64,000 bases of DNA from Lumbricus terrestris (GCA_949752735.1 OX457036.1:17896933-17960932); one strand, 5' to 3'; shown: positions 40,276-52,672, numbered from the stretch's first letter. Notes: generated from the sequence alone by a model not told the origin. A program made the numbers and translations.

Positions 40276-40724
40276 TTTGCGTTTGTCTGTTGATAGAAAG
40301 GTCACAGACCTCCGTTATATATGTCTACTTGTAGACATGCCAGGGTATCGACTAATTTAAGAGAAGATCTCTTTTTGCAGCTACCTGGTTTAGATCTACT
40401 TGTGGTAAATAATCTCTGGCAAAAATTGCAGATTCGTAAGGCCCACACGTATTTACATATATCCAGAAGTAGAGTACTGTTTAAGAAACATACGTATGCA
40501 GTAAGAGAAAGAGAAGCTCGGCTTCAAAATTGCCTCAAACATTACCACACTCATCGTCCACTTAAAGCTCGATTTATTAGGACCGACAGCAATTCACTCT
40601 TCCTAAACATTAAATCCATACAACTTAAGCATCTGTAATTTATCCAAAGCGCATTAACCAGAGCCGTTACTAGACCTCCCAGACATTAGTCTATCACATC
40701 TTCAAATCACTTCACTAGTTAAAA

Positions 40725-41095
40725 TCGCAGAGCGGATCCACTTCAGGTTTTCTCCTTAACCTTCAACCAGGTCTATACCTACAAAACTCCCAGCCCAGAT
40801 ATCTTCGCGAACTGTTCACCATCCAGCCAACCCTCTCTAACCGATCATCCGGATGTCTTACTCTCTCTCGACCGCATGTCACAAGTCATCTCAAGTTCTC
40901 CAACCGAGACATAATAATCCAACTCAGCACAACGCCTCTGGAATGTTCTGCCTTCTGAATTCCACTCAATCTCGGTTCCTCCACCATCATTACTATAGTC
41001 ACTCATCACTACCTTCCTCATGCTCCTGTATCCATCACACCTATAGTCACACCTCTTCAAAAATTCTTACCCTGTCTCATCTGATCCTCCACCTT
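40725..41095 (+). pseudogene. Decayed C-terminal fragment of a LINE reverse transcriptase
   Basis: Across shifting frames the sequence reads LRELFTIQP, SSGCLTLSRPHV, LWNVLPSEFHSI. These resemble the C-terminal S.R.LR...R.FS..AP.LWN.LP signature of jockey/CR1-type reverse transcriptases. Short and full of frame changes. Confidence 0.55.
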
Positions 41096-41107
41096 CCTAT
41101 TCCCGAC

Positions 41108-41354
41108 CAGTGGTGTAGCCAAGGGGAGGTTTCGGGCGTAAAACATTGGCTTAGGAAAAAGTTTTTAAAAAGTTATTAAATAAGAAAAACAAACAATTTT
41201 TGTAGTAGCAATTGTTTTTCTTACTTTATTCTCTTTGTTACTTCATTCCCTTTATATCTACTCTTATTTACTGTAATACTGCTGGGTTGGTGTCAGGAAG
41301 GGCATCCGGCCAGATCATAACTCCCCCCATCATCAATTCCTGGCTACGCCACTG
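41108..41354. mobile_element. hAT-like MITE (247 bp), CAGTGGTGTAGCCA ends
   Basis: Ends CAGTGGTGTAGCCA and TGGCTACGCCACTG are inverted. Perfect 8-bp duplications TTCCCGAC lie at 41100-41107 and 41355-41362. No coding content. Confidence 0.93.
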
Positions 41355-41362
41355 TTCCCGAC

Positions 41363-41767
41363 CCAGATGAAACCCGATATTGTAGCTACTCCGCCCCTCT
41401 GATCCACTGGCAACAGGTCTGAGGTCTCGGATCTCCTTTGAACTACCGGTAGGCTCTTACGGACAACCCTTTTGACTCAAAGCAGCGCTCGTGAATAAGC
41501 TGGTGCCCGGCGCTTGCAGTAGCGGCATCAACTATACTATTTCTGCAGGTTGCGTCAGGGACTCAGGGTCATGGGAATCATTGAGCAGTTCGAAGAAATT
41601 AAATGCTGAGAAGATAATACTAAAAATTTAAAAAAATGGGAAGTCATAAGGTAGGTCAAGAGTAAAATATGGTATGCTGAGACCTGTAGTGGCGCCGCGA
41701 CTGCACACTTGGTTTTCGAATGGCGCTTTAGAAGTTTAGAGAATACGACCATGCGAGAAGGTCGTAA

Positions 41768-41846
<79 letters not shown>

Positions 41847-42285
41847 GGTCATTATTATATATAAAACATATTTTGAATAGGTCTATGTGTTGGATCGAAC
41901 GGTTCACAACATTGAAAACTGCACATCAGTTCGGTAGCTAGATAATTAAGTGCTAACCCACATTTGATGTCTAATTGAGATCGAGTACCTGTTAAATGCT
42001 GCAGCCAAATGGCGCGTTCTTGCGTTAGGCCGCCATTCTAGGCTGAGTATATAAGTTTGAAACGGAAGCAGTAGGTCATTATTAGTCTGATGTTGCGATT
42101 TCGATTCATAGCAGCGAAGATTTACTGTGCCATTATTATTTTTATTGCCCAAACGACATCATTTATATGATCATCAATAATTCCGAACGACATCATTATA
42201 CCGGACTGGACTGACACCTACAGATGTTGCGACCTAGAAAAAAGCTATGGTAAATGTATATCTCTTTGATTCTATATCATTGCTG
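41363..42285. other. Gene-free stretch with TA microsatellites
   Basis: TA runs at 41770-41842. No supported gene. Confidence 0.5.
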
Positions 42286-42480
42286 CATGTCTGCCTGCCT
42301 GTCTGTCTATCTGTCTGCATGTCTGAAATGTCTGCATGTCTGTCTGAAATGTCTGCATGTCTATCTGTCTGTCCGCCCGTCTGTCTATCTTTCTGTCTAT
42401 CTGGCTGTCTGCTTGTCTGTCTTAAATGTCTGCATTCCTGTCTATCTGTCTGTCTGTCTGTCTGTCTGCGTGTCTGTCTG
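42286..42480. repeat. (TGTC)n-rich tract
   Basis: TGTCTGTC and TGTCTGCA units. Cys/Leu/Ser frames across it are artefacts. Confidence 0.9.
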
Positions 42481-42558
42481 TCCCACGTTTGCCTGTCTTC
42501 CTTCATCGTTCACTATTCCTTTTTTCATTCACTCTTCTTTCATCCATGGACTTCGCTC

Positions 42559-42559
<1 letters not shown>

Positions 42560-42625
<66 letters not shown>
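42560..42625. repeat. (TA)n microsatellite
   Basis: TA run abutting the left end of element E2. Confidence 0.95.
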
Positions 42626-42628
<3 letters not shown>

Positions 42629-44836
42629 CTGGTCCAAAATTGCATGGTAAAAGATTTTTTCTTTTGGATTTTTGAGGCATGTTGATACATTTGTTCATTT
42701 TGATCTAAAAAGTACCTGTGTGAAATTTTATGCCAAAAATGTAATATTTAGGGGTCACTCACGAGCATCAAAGTTGGGGTTTGGGAGCTATATATTAATA
42801 GTCCAGGCAATTTTGCAGTTTGACTTGGGAAAAATTGTAACAAGCTTTCTAAACGGTTTCTTCCTCAGAATTTGCTGCCGAATAAAATATCCAAAATCCA
42901 AAAAATCTGACCATGGGGTCTCCCCCAAAATGGGGTTCAAAATATAATGGTTTTTCGTGCATTTTTACATTGAATATCGGGCTGCTGACAACCTTAATGT
43001 GGCTGGAAAGTGAAGTTTTCAAGAGCAATTTTCATAAATTTGTTGATTGTCCCTCTCAGAACATTGATAAGTAGGCCTACACTTAAACAGGCCTACCCTT
43101 AGGAGACTCGAAGGGAGCATTAGGGCACGTGCCCCCATGATGTTCTATAAATTGAGCTGGTTTCAACGCTGGACTACAGCATTATTTTTAACAGGCTTTC
43201 TAGTCACATCCTATTTGCAGTCCAATGCTGTATGGCCAACGTCTATTTCTCAAAGCTCACTTTGGCATGCCAGGGTTGACAGATGAACCAATATGGCGTC
43301 AATCTGAGAGATTTCTTCATCCACGAAGTCAAGAAGGAAGATGTTCTCTTAGTTTCACTCTGGAATAGTAAAGTAATTGTAGCAGACCTTGCAAAGGAAA
43401 GAAGAGGGCGCATAGGGTGAGAATTACTGAGCGTTTCAGCCCCCAATCTTACTTAGAGCCCCATAGTAAAGTCTGTTTTTCACACCCCAATTAAAAGTGG
43501 ATCATGGTTCAACCCCCGGTTATTTTTCCACAATTCTCACACTGGGTTGACCTTTTGTCAATAATTGTTGGTTTCCAGTCCAAATATCAAATTCGATGAG
43601 CTCATTGCTGCGCCAAAGCTTCCATTGGGAACTGGAGCTGCCATGACCAACGTCGCTCTCAAGATCATTGAAGAATTGACATGGGAAAAACCTATTGAAG
43701 CTCTGTCATTTGACTCTACTGCTTCTAACACGCCATGGGATCCATTACGGATGTTGCTAACTGTTCGGTGTTGTATTTTGTTGGCTTCTGTCGCATTTAG
43801 CTTGTGCAGACATCTCGTAACAGAGTCTATATTGGATACAGTCTTCATAGTTGCGATGGCTGCATCATCTGAACCCGATATCCAGCTATTCAAATCTTTA
43901 TCACCAACAGTGGTCTTTCATCATAACAGTCCGCTAGTCCATGCATTTCAGGCTCTAAAATAACTGACTGCAGAAAGTGCCAAGATGCAGCCATCGTGGT
44001 CATGAAGACTTGCACAGTTCGTGCCTCTGTAAGTCTATTAACAGGGGATCTGCAGCTCTCCTGGATGACCAACACAACGCTGCAAATGAGAAGATCACTA
44101 AGGTGGCATTTACTAATTTCATTCGTCATTTCTGGTATTTAGGAATTGACCTTGCTGGGTTCTTATTTTTCTCCAAGAAACAGTTAATGAATGAGAAAAT
44201 AAATAATCAAGACACAAGTAAAGAAGAAGAACCTAGAATGCAAGAGGTAGGTTCCTAAGGGGAAAAGGAGAGGAAATAACAGAGAGCCGGAGGTTTATGA
44301 AATCTCTTTGTATCAAGGAGACGTTGTTAGATCTTCCTCCTAAATAGGCTTACAGACCAAGTCGTGAATGATGTGGCAGAGAGATTTCTGAGATTAGCTG
44401 CAACAATCAGTACCTTCAATGACTCGCTGACGAAGAGCGAAGACACTAAGCATTACTCTAGGTGACGAAGCTTCATCGTGGTCTACATGGTCAAATTCGA
44501 CTTTCTGAACCGACACTGACATGCTGACCGTATTCTTAGATAGTTTTATTAGACACTGGAAGTCAATTAAACACTAATTGCAGCTGCTTTTCATGCTGGC
44601 AATTAAATAATATTGCTAACAGCTAAAATGGAAGGCTCAGTGCTCGTTGACTGGAGGCCTGCAGTTATATTGCAGTGTTTACAATGTAGTTAGTATGTTA
44701 AAACTTTGACAGCTGTGAGTGACCTGAAGATAGAGTCACAGTGTCTTAATATTTTGCACTGTGGGTTTTCTGTACCAAATGTACAGAAAAAACAACATGC
44801 CTTTCAAATATTTCAATGTTCATTTTTTTGTACCAC

Positions 44837-44846
<10 letters not shown>
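42622..44846 (+). mobile_element. DNA transposon E2 with a decayed transposase
   Basis: The left end ATATTAGACTGGTCC and right end GTACCACTCTAATATA are inverted, with mirrored GGGTCACTCAC-like inner blocks. Both ends abut TA microsatellites. Transposase fragments include KLPLGTGAAMTN and EALSFDSTASNT (43565-43770), the SFDTTxSNTG signature of an abundant invertebrate transposase family, and later NDVAERFLRLAATI near 44365-44400, the C-terminal VNDxAERxV signature. Stops and frameshifts abound. I do not assign a superfamily. Confidence 0.65.
43415..43551. mobile_element. Small hAT-like MITE copy nested in the E2 transposase
   Basis: TAGGGTGAGAATT at the left and AATTCTCACACTG at the right match the CAGGGTGAGAATTGT family. 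It separates transposase fragments reading AKERRG (left) and VDLLSIIV (right). No clear target duplication. Confidence 0.55.

Positions 44847-44900
<54 letters not shown>
44846..44900. repeat. (TA)n microsatellite
   Basis: TA run abutting the right end of E2. Confidence 0.9.
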
Positions 44901-44904
<4 letters not shown>

Positions 44905-45062
44905 TACGTATCATATATATGATAGTTTAGTGTGTATATATGTCTATGTCTACTGTGTATATATGTATATATAATACGTATTTTCATCGCGATATAAAAT
45001 ACTTGTATATATACGATGTGAGTGTTATATGCGTTGCTTAGCAGACTAGAGCGACCTCTGCA

Positions 45063-45258
45063 CTCCTCCTCCTCCTCCTCCTCCTCCTCCTCCTCCTCCT
45101 CCTCCTCCTCCTCCTCCTCCTCCTCCTCCTCCTCCTCCTCCTCCTCCTCCTCCTCCTCCTCCTCCTCCTCCTCCTCCTCCTCCTCCTCCTCCTCCTCCTC
45201 CTCCTCCTCCTCCTCCTCCTCCTCCTCCTCCTCCTCCTCCTCCTCCTCCTCCTCCTCC
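45063..45258. repeat. (CTC)n trinucleotide array, about 65 copies
   Basis: Essentially perfect for 196 bp. Poly-Ser, poly-Arg and poly-Gly frames are artefacts. Confidence 0.98.
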
Positions 45259-45395
45259 GTACCACATGAAACTGGTCGTCTCTTATATCGATGATACCAA
45301 CGTATACGATTACACGTTCAATTGATAGCTAGATGACGAGAAACAGCCTGCGACAGTGGGAGAGGGGCGGGGAGACAGCTAGGCAGGCAGGCAGA

Positions 45396-45396
45396 C

Positions 45397-45441
<45 letters not shown>
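45396..45441. repeat. (ACAG)n microsatellite
   Basis: Tandem ACAG units. Confidence 0.9.
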
Positions 45442-45443
<2 letters not shown>

Positions 45444-46016
45444 TAGCCTACCTGCCCTACCATGAGTAAATGGCACGCAGCGAGGCTGCTGAAGAATGAA
45501 GTGAATGAGGGATTAGGTGATACTATGATAGGACAAAAGCTGAGCAACTTGCTCGTATATCTCTGTCTCTCTATCTATGTGTCTCTGTTTCTCCCTCTCT
45601 TTCTTCAAACTCACAAGGAAGAAACGCAACATTCCGGAAGCAGCTTCACACGCAGCAAAAGAAAATCGATATGTAGGTCAGGTCAGGATCGCGTTCAGGT
45701 CAACATCCAAAGGTCAGACAAGCCATGAACTCCTATATTAATTATATATAGTATATACCATAGACATCCCTGGACAGGCATGCAGTCAGGCGGCTGCTAT
45801 CAGAAGGGAGGTGCTTAGAATTACCATGCAGTGCCAGTCACAAAACCGTATAAAGGAGTAGGGCAACAGTGAAAATAATCTTTGTTATCGTGGTGTTGTA
45901 AAACATAGCCTGCTACTAATTGTTGTTGCGGTGAGAAAGGCAATAGGAGAGGCGGAATGAGGTTTATTGCTAATTTGTGAAGATTATAGGCCTGTATATT
46001 TATAGGCCTACATATA

Positions 46017-46137
46017 CAGCATGAGAATTGCAAAAAACACTGGGGGGTCAGTCTTTGATTTATATGGAATTGTGAAATGAAGACTTTACTTTGGTCCCAA
46101 GAAGTTGAACCCCAACCCCACAACAATTTTCACCCTA
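46017..46137. mobile_element. Small hAT-like MITE (121 bp), CAGGGTGAGAATTGT family
   Basis: Ends CAGCATGAGAATTG and CAATTTTCACCCTA are inverted. Perfect 8-bp duplications TACATATA lie at 46009-46016 and 46138-46145. The right duplication lies in TA-rich DNA, so its precision is less certain. Confidence 0.75.
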
Positions 46138-46289
46138 TACATATATATATATATACATATTATATATATATAGGCTATGTATATATAATATATAATTATG
46201 TATATTTATATGTACTATGCGGCCCAAAATGATGTGACCCTCATTGAAACGGGCAACGGAGTTGAACATTCAATGCAGTGTTATTTCAG

Positions 46290-46440
46290 TTATGGTTTTT
46301 CAGTTACAGTTTCAGTTACAGTTATCTATTTTTTATTTTTCAGTTACAGTTTCAGTTACAGTTAACTGCAATGAGATTTTTCAGTTTCAGTTACAGTTAT
46401 TTCTTATTTTTCAGTTACAGTTTCAGTTACAGTTATTACG
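46290..46440. repeat. (TTTCAGTTACAG)n minisatellite, left block
   Basis: Tandem TCAGTTACAGTT units with short interruptions. Paired with a similar block at 46968-47105. Confidence 0.85.
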
Positions 46441-46523
46441 TGTATATTCAAACGTCACAACTACTAAGACACTGATCACAGTCACACATATTGCGCAAAG
46501 TTTCCAGAAAGTTGAATAGGAGA

Positions 46524-46800
46524 TCAATCTGATTTTACATATTGTAGGTTGACTTTAAGGAACACACGACGTTCCAGGTTTACACTTAATCTGTTTCGCT
46601 TTCTTGCACACAAGTCCCCACAAACTGAGAAGACGCGCTCAACGTGTGCTTGTGAAGCAGGCGCGGATACGAAGTCTTCTGCAATCAGGGCCAGAGATGG
46701 ATAGGAGCTCTGTCGATCCATCCAGGACAGTCCATTATCTAGGTCACCGCTGAAGATGGTTGCTTCCGCTACTTGGCTTAAACATGGTTCTAGTCGAAGA
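46524..46800 (-). pseudogene. hAT transposase C-terminal (dimerisation) domain fragment
   Basis: The minus frame reads YPSLALIAEDFVSAPASQAH, then VERVFSVCGDLCARKRNRLS and RRVFLKVNLQYV, the classic hATC pattern (P.LA.LA..xLS.PASSA..ERxFS..G.......R..L). The N-terminal half of the transposase is missing. Flanked on both sides by CAGTTA-type minisatellite blocks. Confidence 0.85.
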
Positions 46801-46967
46801 TTGTTTAACAGTTTACCGCCGAAGCCTGAGCAGGAAAGGAATAGGAAAGGGACAGGAACCGGAAGTGAAATGAACATAGAGAACTTAACGTGTAGTAGAG
46901 TAGAATTTCCGTTCAAAAAGTAAGTAAAAAAGCACTTGTTTTATTTTCAAGTTAACTCCTTTTGATT

Positions 46968-47105
46968 CTTCAGTTATACAGTTATTGTTTTTCAGTTTCT
47001 ATTACAGTTTCAGTTATTCAACATTTTTCAGTTTCAGTTTCAGTTACAGTTAACTGGCAAAGATTTTTCAGTTATTCTGCTATTTCAGTTACAGTTTCAG
47101 TTAAT
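46968..47105. repeat. (TTTCAGTTACAG)n minisatellite, right block
   Basis: Same units and same strand as 46290-46440. Confidence 0.8.
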
Positions 47106-48526
47106 AGAAATAACACTGATTCAATGGTACGTCGAAGAAATAGAAAGTATGTGATCGCCATTGTTGAGGATGCCCACATTTTTCCAAATGAGTTCTGAAG
47201 TCAAGACTTAGTAATTTTCATATTTCAAGTTCTTCCATCAATCTATATACTACTTTGGAAAGATCTCTTAAATTCCGCAAATTCCCAGATCCCAGATATG
47301 CTACCAATCTCGGCTCGTCCGCCCACCCCCCATCTACCACATACTTCCTCTTTCACCTCCCAGGCATCCCACACCAAAACTAGAGCCTCACCCATGACAC
47401 ATCTCTTAAAACATTCCTGCTCCATTGTGTTATCTGCCAACCAATCTTTCACATCTGAGACTGAACCCACCTCACCAGCTCCTCTGCTCTCTGGTATAAA
47501 TCGGACTTTAACCTCCTACAGTGTCCTACACAGACTACACTTAATATGGTCTCTGGACAAACTCTCCTTACATGACTCCCTAGTGCTCCTGAATGTCTTG
47601 CAAAGCAACACTTAATAAAATTGGAGATTACGAAGGTCATTCTATCACTGGTCACCCAATTAATGCCATACCTTTGACCCCAAAATGTGGGGAAGCCGAA
47701 GGTCCAGGGTCCATAATTATCGGCAACACAAGGTTCCATTCACAGCCATATATTCATTAGGGTTTGGAGCCGACTGAGCTGGACTGACAGGCTACAGAGC
47801 AGTAGCCTGTCAGTCCAGCTCAATGGTTTGACAGTTGAAGTAATGCCATTACCTGCAATTAATACACAGTATATACATAAGCCATTTGATCATACATTGA
47901 AGTGAAACATAAAATTTTGACACAATTTGTAGGCTATTTTATACAAAGATAATCACAGTATACATAGCAGTTACTCGCAATCAGTTGTAAACCATTTTCC
48001 TACACATGCATTGAGTCACATTTAATTGTCGCTGCCAAAGAGGTTTTAATTAGATTTAATTGCATTTATTGCTAAATGCTTGCACACAATGATCAAGCAA
48101 AGGTTGAGGTAAAAGCCAAGGCCATGTTTAAATAATGACAATCCAGAGATAAGCGGCTATGCATATACTACATCCCGCTGTGTTCAGTAAAGGCTGGCTA
48201 TCCGATCACTGATATACTGAAAATTCATTTACTTCCTAGTGAAGACAGAAACCATTCTGAACTGTGAAAATAGACAAAATGCGGCCACCGTGTAAACACA
48301 AAATTCAATTGACGATAATTGACTGGGAAACCGATGACGTCATTTTGTGCAATGACAAGTTTGTTATTGACTAAAGTCACTAAACCATCAGCCAGCTTCG
48401 GTCTTCACACTTTCAGTTTTTACACTCACAGATTTAAAACTAATTAACTATTACATTTACATTCGCTGTACAGCCACAATGATAAGCAAGGTACACAGAA
48501 ATCCACAATTTGCAAACGGAGAGCTC
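47106..48526. other. Gene-free stretch containing one long hairpin
   Basis: No supported gene. Short frames on both strands at 47243-47739 lack family signatures. Confidence 0.5.
47775..47822. repeat. Perfect 21-bp inverted repeat with 6-base loop
   Basis: TGAGCTGGACTGACAGGCTA plus C pairs perfectly with its complement at 47802-47822 around the loop AGAGCA. Transcription of either strand would give a stable hairpin. Confidence 0.9.
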
Positions 48527-48847
48527 CAGGGGCGGATCCTGGGGGGGGCAATCCGGCCACAGAACCCCATTTAAAAAGTGCATGGGATGTGCCCCCATTT
48601 GGTTTGAACAAGCCATTAACTCAATGTAGCGGGAGAGAAAAGCAGGATACTAGACCAGGATGACTGATGACTAAAAAAAGTCAGCAACTATTTTGGCGGC
48701 TATAGAACGATACCTTTTTTCTTGGAAAAATTGGACGAATGACTAAAAAAGGCAATCAGATTCTTCGGTGGCCAAGACGAAATTTTTCCTCTGTCCCAAG
48801 ATCAACAATTTTGGTACCCCCTCAAAAATTTCTGTTTCCGCCCTTGG
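48527..48847. mobile_element. hAT-like MITE (321 bp), CAGGGGCGGATCC family
   Basis: Left end CAGGGGCGGATCC and right end TTTCCGCCCTTG are roughly inverted. Perfect 8-bp duplications GAGAGCTC lie at 48519-48526 and 48848-48855. The interior is shared with 19019-19273. Confidence 0.9.
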
Positions 48848-48982
48848 AGAGCTCTACCCACAATAACCTACTTCTCAGTTCAATTAAGTGTATTCACGAT
48901 CATTCCTTTTAAATGGTCAGCAGTTTAGGCTGAAAAAACATGCCAAGGTTTTTTGTTCAAATCTGAGCAGCATTTGGCACAG

Positions 48983-49440
48983 TTAAACGATGTTGCCCAA
49001 AGCAACCGAGTTCCTTCCAAACGTTTTTTCCATGTTCTCATCTGTACGCAGAGCAGCAGCCGTCGCGGCATTGAGTCCAGAAGTATCACATTCCGAGACA
49101 GACGAATTCTCTCCAGGCAAATGTTTCGGTGTACTCCACCTGTTAACTGAGTCCATGCTTTCCAGTTTGTGATAGTATCCCTCTGGAAAGCATATCTCGT
49201 CTCCTGCTGCGGCCTGACAGCATGGAAATCGACGACTCCCAGGGTCCGATGCATTGTGGGAAACGAGCTTTCCGCCAACCTTTTGTCGTCTCCTTTGTCG
49301 TCCGTGAGATTCTTGAAAGCGCGTTTTGTTTGTGGAGATGAACAATGGCTGCGTTCGATCGGATGTTGATTCGGAACAATTGGTGCATTGTTCCCTTTGT
49401 CTGCTCGAAAGAAGATGCGGAGCCTGTTGAGGATTTTGGT
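48983..49440 (-). CDS. Candidate 3' exon(s) of the PARD3 homologue
   Basis: A long open minus-strand stretch in two frames. One (to 49431 or beyond) reads DKGNNAPIVPNQHPIERSHC and TRYAFQRDTITNWKAW, with possible acceptors CAACAG or GAGCAG near 49405-49425 and a donor TTAACAG|GTGGAG near 49145. The other ends at a stop at 48983-48985 after NAATAAALRTDENMEKTFGR. Both are hydrophilic, like the Par-3 tail. Phase with the preceding exon cannot be fixed. Only the location is reasonably supported. Confidence 0.3.
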
Positions 49441-51396
49441 TGGAATATAAGATGCTCTTTCGATCGCTATTTTGGAATTCTCTAACAAAAAAGAAATCAG
49501 CAATACAACTACCTCAACAACAGTTGAGAATTCTTAATACAGAGAGGGCAAAGTGCTACAAAAAGGTCATAACTCAGGTGAGAACCGTGAGATTGTGGAA
49601 CTATCTTCTGCAGAGCACAACACGGTATTTGTACCATGGTCATGAACCTCATTAGCCTGGTATTGGGATTTTGCTATATTGTGGGTCCCCCAATGTGTAA
49701 TGATCTTCCCTCTGCAATTCATAGCAGGATTCTGGTGGAGAATTCACATGCTTGATTCTTGCTGCTTGAAGACCTTGCTCTTTTCATGGGCCTGTCATGC
49801 TGACAGTGCTTCGGAGTAGCTCTGCTGTGAGAAGCGCTTTACAAATGTTCATACTAGATTATTTTAGATTCATATTGCAAGTACTCCATTGCTCAAATAG
49901 TATTTAGAAAAGTCTCTAACACACATTCCAGAATTCAGCAAAAAGTCAGTTTCCTGGGCTCATGTGAGTATACTAGCCTACGTACCAACGGCGGCTCATT
50001 TCATGGTCCATACACAAGAACCCTAAATGGTACGACACCATTTAAACACGCAGTGGTGTTTAAATACCTTACTCACCAAATCCATTGAAAAAGAAGCAAA
50101 GTAAAGGACACAGGGTTCAAATACAAAACGTTTGACATTTACAAATGATAAATCCTTCAAATATATTGAATCCCCAGTTCAGCACAATTTGTCTGTCATT
50201 TCTCGTTGTAATCACTATTGGCCATTGCTGATTTACTGCTTGTCGTTTTCATGTTCCCTATATTAATGTTTCCATTAAAAATCTGTCTGCCTCTCGGTAA
50301 TATGGACGTCAGAATAACAAAGTATACCCATGATAAGTCAGCACTGGCATCCGATGATAAATCACCAATGATATAATGAAAATTTATCAATTATGAATGC
50401 TAGCATGTTCACTATTTCCAAACGATTTTTTATGAAATCATGCATACGTCGTGGAAAGCATTCCAGCAAGCAACAATTATCAGGGAGGCTTTGGATCTGC
50501 TCTCATGGCAAAGGCAAAGGATCTTGGTCTTGCACTTTACACAGCAACAAAATCAGAACCGCAGGTAAAATCAGTAAAAAAAATTGTGATCTCATATTCC
50601 AGTTTTAAATTTTAACGAAGTGAATAATATTAAGTGAATCTGGATGAATGGACTGATGGTTGGATGGGAATAACTGGACAGATGGAAGTAGCAAACAGTT
50701 ATATCTGGAAAAGCATTTTGCACATTGATGTAATCACTCAAATGAATATAACTGAATTCGCACAGTTAGCGCCGTATATGAAAGACTCACCTAAGCGAGG
50801 AATCTTCCATCTTCTCATGTTCGTTCATCGCAGTAAGACAGTGATGACACCGTACCTGTTTGGAATTAGTCTAAAGAAGAACAGTGTTTCAAACATTGGC
50901 AGAAAGTGTACACTAAACAGTCGTATGAAATATTGAAGAAAAGCATGAACAAAAAAAGCCGTGCAAATATACTAGTTGATAGCCTGAAAGGCCAACTTGT
51001 ACTAATAGCTGTTGTTACAATATCAAGATTTGAAGCATGCAACTACTAAATATTGATAACTGATTTCATAATGTACACAAGGCAACAACACTGATGGCAC
51101 ACCAAAAGCAGGCCATGCAAATAACAAACGGCAATCTGGTCAATATCCAGAAAATCAGCTCACAAAGACAGATATTCTGCACAATATCTGTCTTTGAGGA
51201 AGACATGACATATATCCCAAGTGTTATCACTTGCCTGTCAGTCCGTCCATTCACCCATTACCCCAACGACCCACCCAAAATCCATCCATCCATCCATCAA
51301 CCCACCCACCCACCCACCATCCATCCATCCATCCATCCATCCAGCTATCCATCCATCCAAGTAATTCTATACAATTCCATGCAAATGTATCTTAAC
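49441..51396. other. Probable PARD3 intron with LINE 3'-end fragment
   Basis: At about 49755-49865 a LINE 3' end is present (GAGAAGCGCTTTACAAATG). Simple (ATCC)n sequence lies at 51290-51360. No exon recognised. Confidence 0.45.
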
Positions 51397-51552
51397 CTGG
51401 CACTGAGAAATTCCAGTTGGCCTATCACATGGTGCGTTATTAGATTGTGCCGAGCGATCAAGAACACAGCAGTGTTCTCTTCTTGGATCGTTCTCTGCAT
51501 GTTCTTGATCAGTGCTGACGTCGTTCGCGCTTCCAGATGAGAACTTGGCCGT
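51397..51552 (-). CDS. PARD3: Candidate PARD3 exon (156 bp)
   Basis: Bounded by an acceptor (CTTCTTCAG before 51552) and a donor (GCCAG|GTTAAG after 51397). The length is exactly 52 codons and two frames are open: AKFSSGSANDVSTDQEHAEN... and RPSSHLEARTTSALIKNMQR.... The phase depends on which donor the preceding exon uses. The hydrophilic frame looks more like the disordered tail of Par-3. Confidence 0.45.
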
Positions 51553-51984
51553 CTGAAGAAGCCTGAACAAATGAAAATAAAAGAATAACACCATAAGCAA
51601 GGTTTCAACGTAGTACACCATTCAAACGATTGTGGATTTGTTTAACGTGGCATCGCTTGAATGGCACCAAGCATCTCATTCACAGACTTGGTAGTTTCAA
51701 AGACATCTACGGTAGTCTCTGCATCTTCTTCCATCTATGAGCAAGTACTGGAACGTGTAGGCATCATGTTTTGTTATCCTTCTCATCCTCGATGCAAAGT
51801 GGTCTGGGGAATCTGAAGTCAGCAATTACCAGGTATGGTGATACATGAATTTTTTACTGCACCTGTGTGCACACATGAGTATTTTACAGCTTTCTTCGGG
51901 GGAGAAAAGATACAAAAGTTGGTGCATACAGAGTGAATTTATGCCCAGATGATTTTTTATCTTATTGCATACACTTATATAGCA

Positions 51985-52190
51985 ACAATGCAGAGGCGTT
52001 CATTCTCTGTGGTCGGTCCAACAACCTGGAATGGACTTCCCTTGATTACGCGACACCTCCCAAGCTGTTCTCAATTTCACAAACTGTTGAAGACTGTTCT
52101 TTTTCGCTTGATCTCGGCCGGGAGCGCCTCTGAGTAGATACATTGAAGGGGCGCTATATAAATTACGATTGATTGATTGATTGATTGAGC
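51985..52190 (+). mobile_element. LINE 3'-end fragment with (GATT)n tail
   Basis: Encodes TTWNGLPLITR-like sequence, then GGGAGCGCCTCTGAG, GCGCTATATAAATTAC and a GATTGATTGATT tail. A 3' fragment of the CR1/jockey-like family or a SINE sharing its 3' end. Confidence 0.75.
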
Positions 52191-52514
52191 ACATTTCAGA
52201 GCAACTCACGCTAGTGCTGCTATTAAGACATAAGAACCAAACTTGACCTCATCATATTCCCAAATGCCTATGAAAAAAGATAACCATGTGGAAACTCTCA
52301 CAGCTAAAGAGGTTTATATCGAAGGGAAGTAAAGGTTAGTTAATCAGTCCAAGGTGTTGTTCACCAAAGTCACACACACACACACACACAACACAGGAGG
52401 TCAAATGGGAGTGGAGGTGGGGGGATGGGGTGGCTGCAGCAAGGGCAGCGACGTCTTATGCAGCCATTCTCAGATAGAAGAGCTGCATTTACATTACAAA
52501 CAAAAAGCTGCAAG

Positions 52515-52630
52515 TAACTGAATGAATGAATGAATGAATGAACAAATGAATGAATGAATGAACGAATGAAATGAATGAACGATTGAATGAACGAATGAAT
52601 GAATGAACGAATGAATGAATGAATGATACC
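52515..52630. repeat. (GAAT)n microsatellite
   Basis: GAATGAATGAAC units. Ile/His/Ser/Phe frames are artefacts. Confidence 0.9.
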
Positions 52631-52672
52631 AGTAATGCATGGACATTGGACAATTGCCTTCTGCATAAACAC

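Noticed and set aside
45022..45294. Poly-Ser, poly-Arg and poly-Gly frames
   Set aside because: Products of the (CTC)n array.
49143..49388. Third minus-strand frame through the candidate 3' exon
   Set aside because: Arg/Ser-rich without matching splice signals. The two other frames explain the region better.
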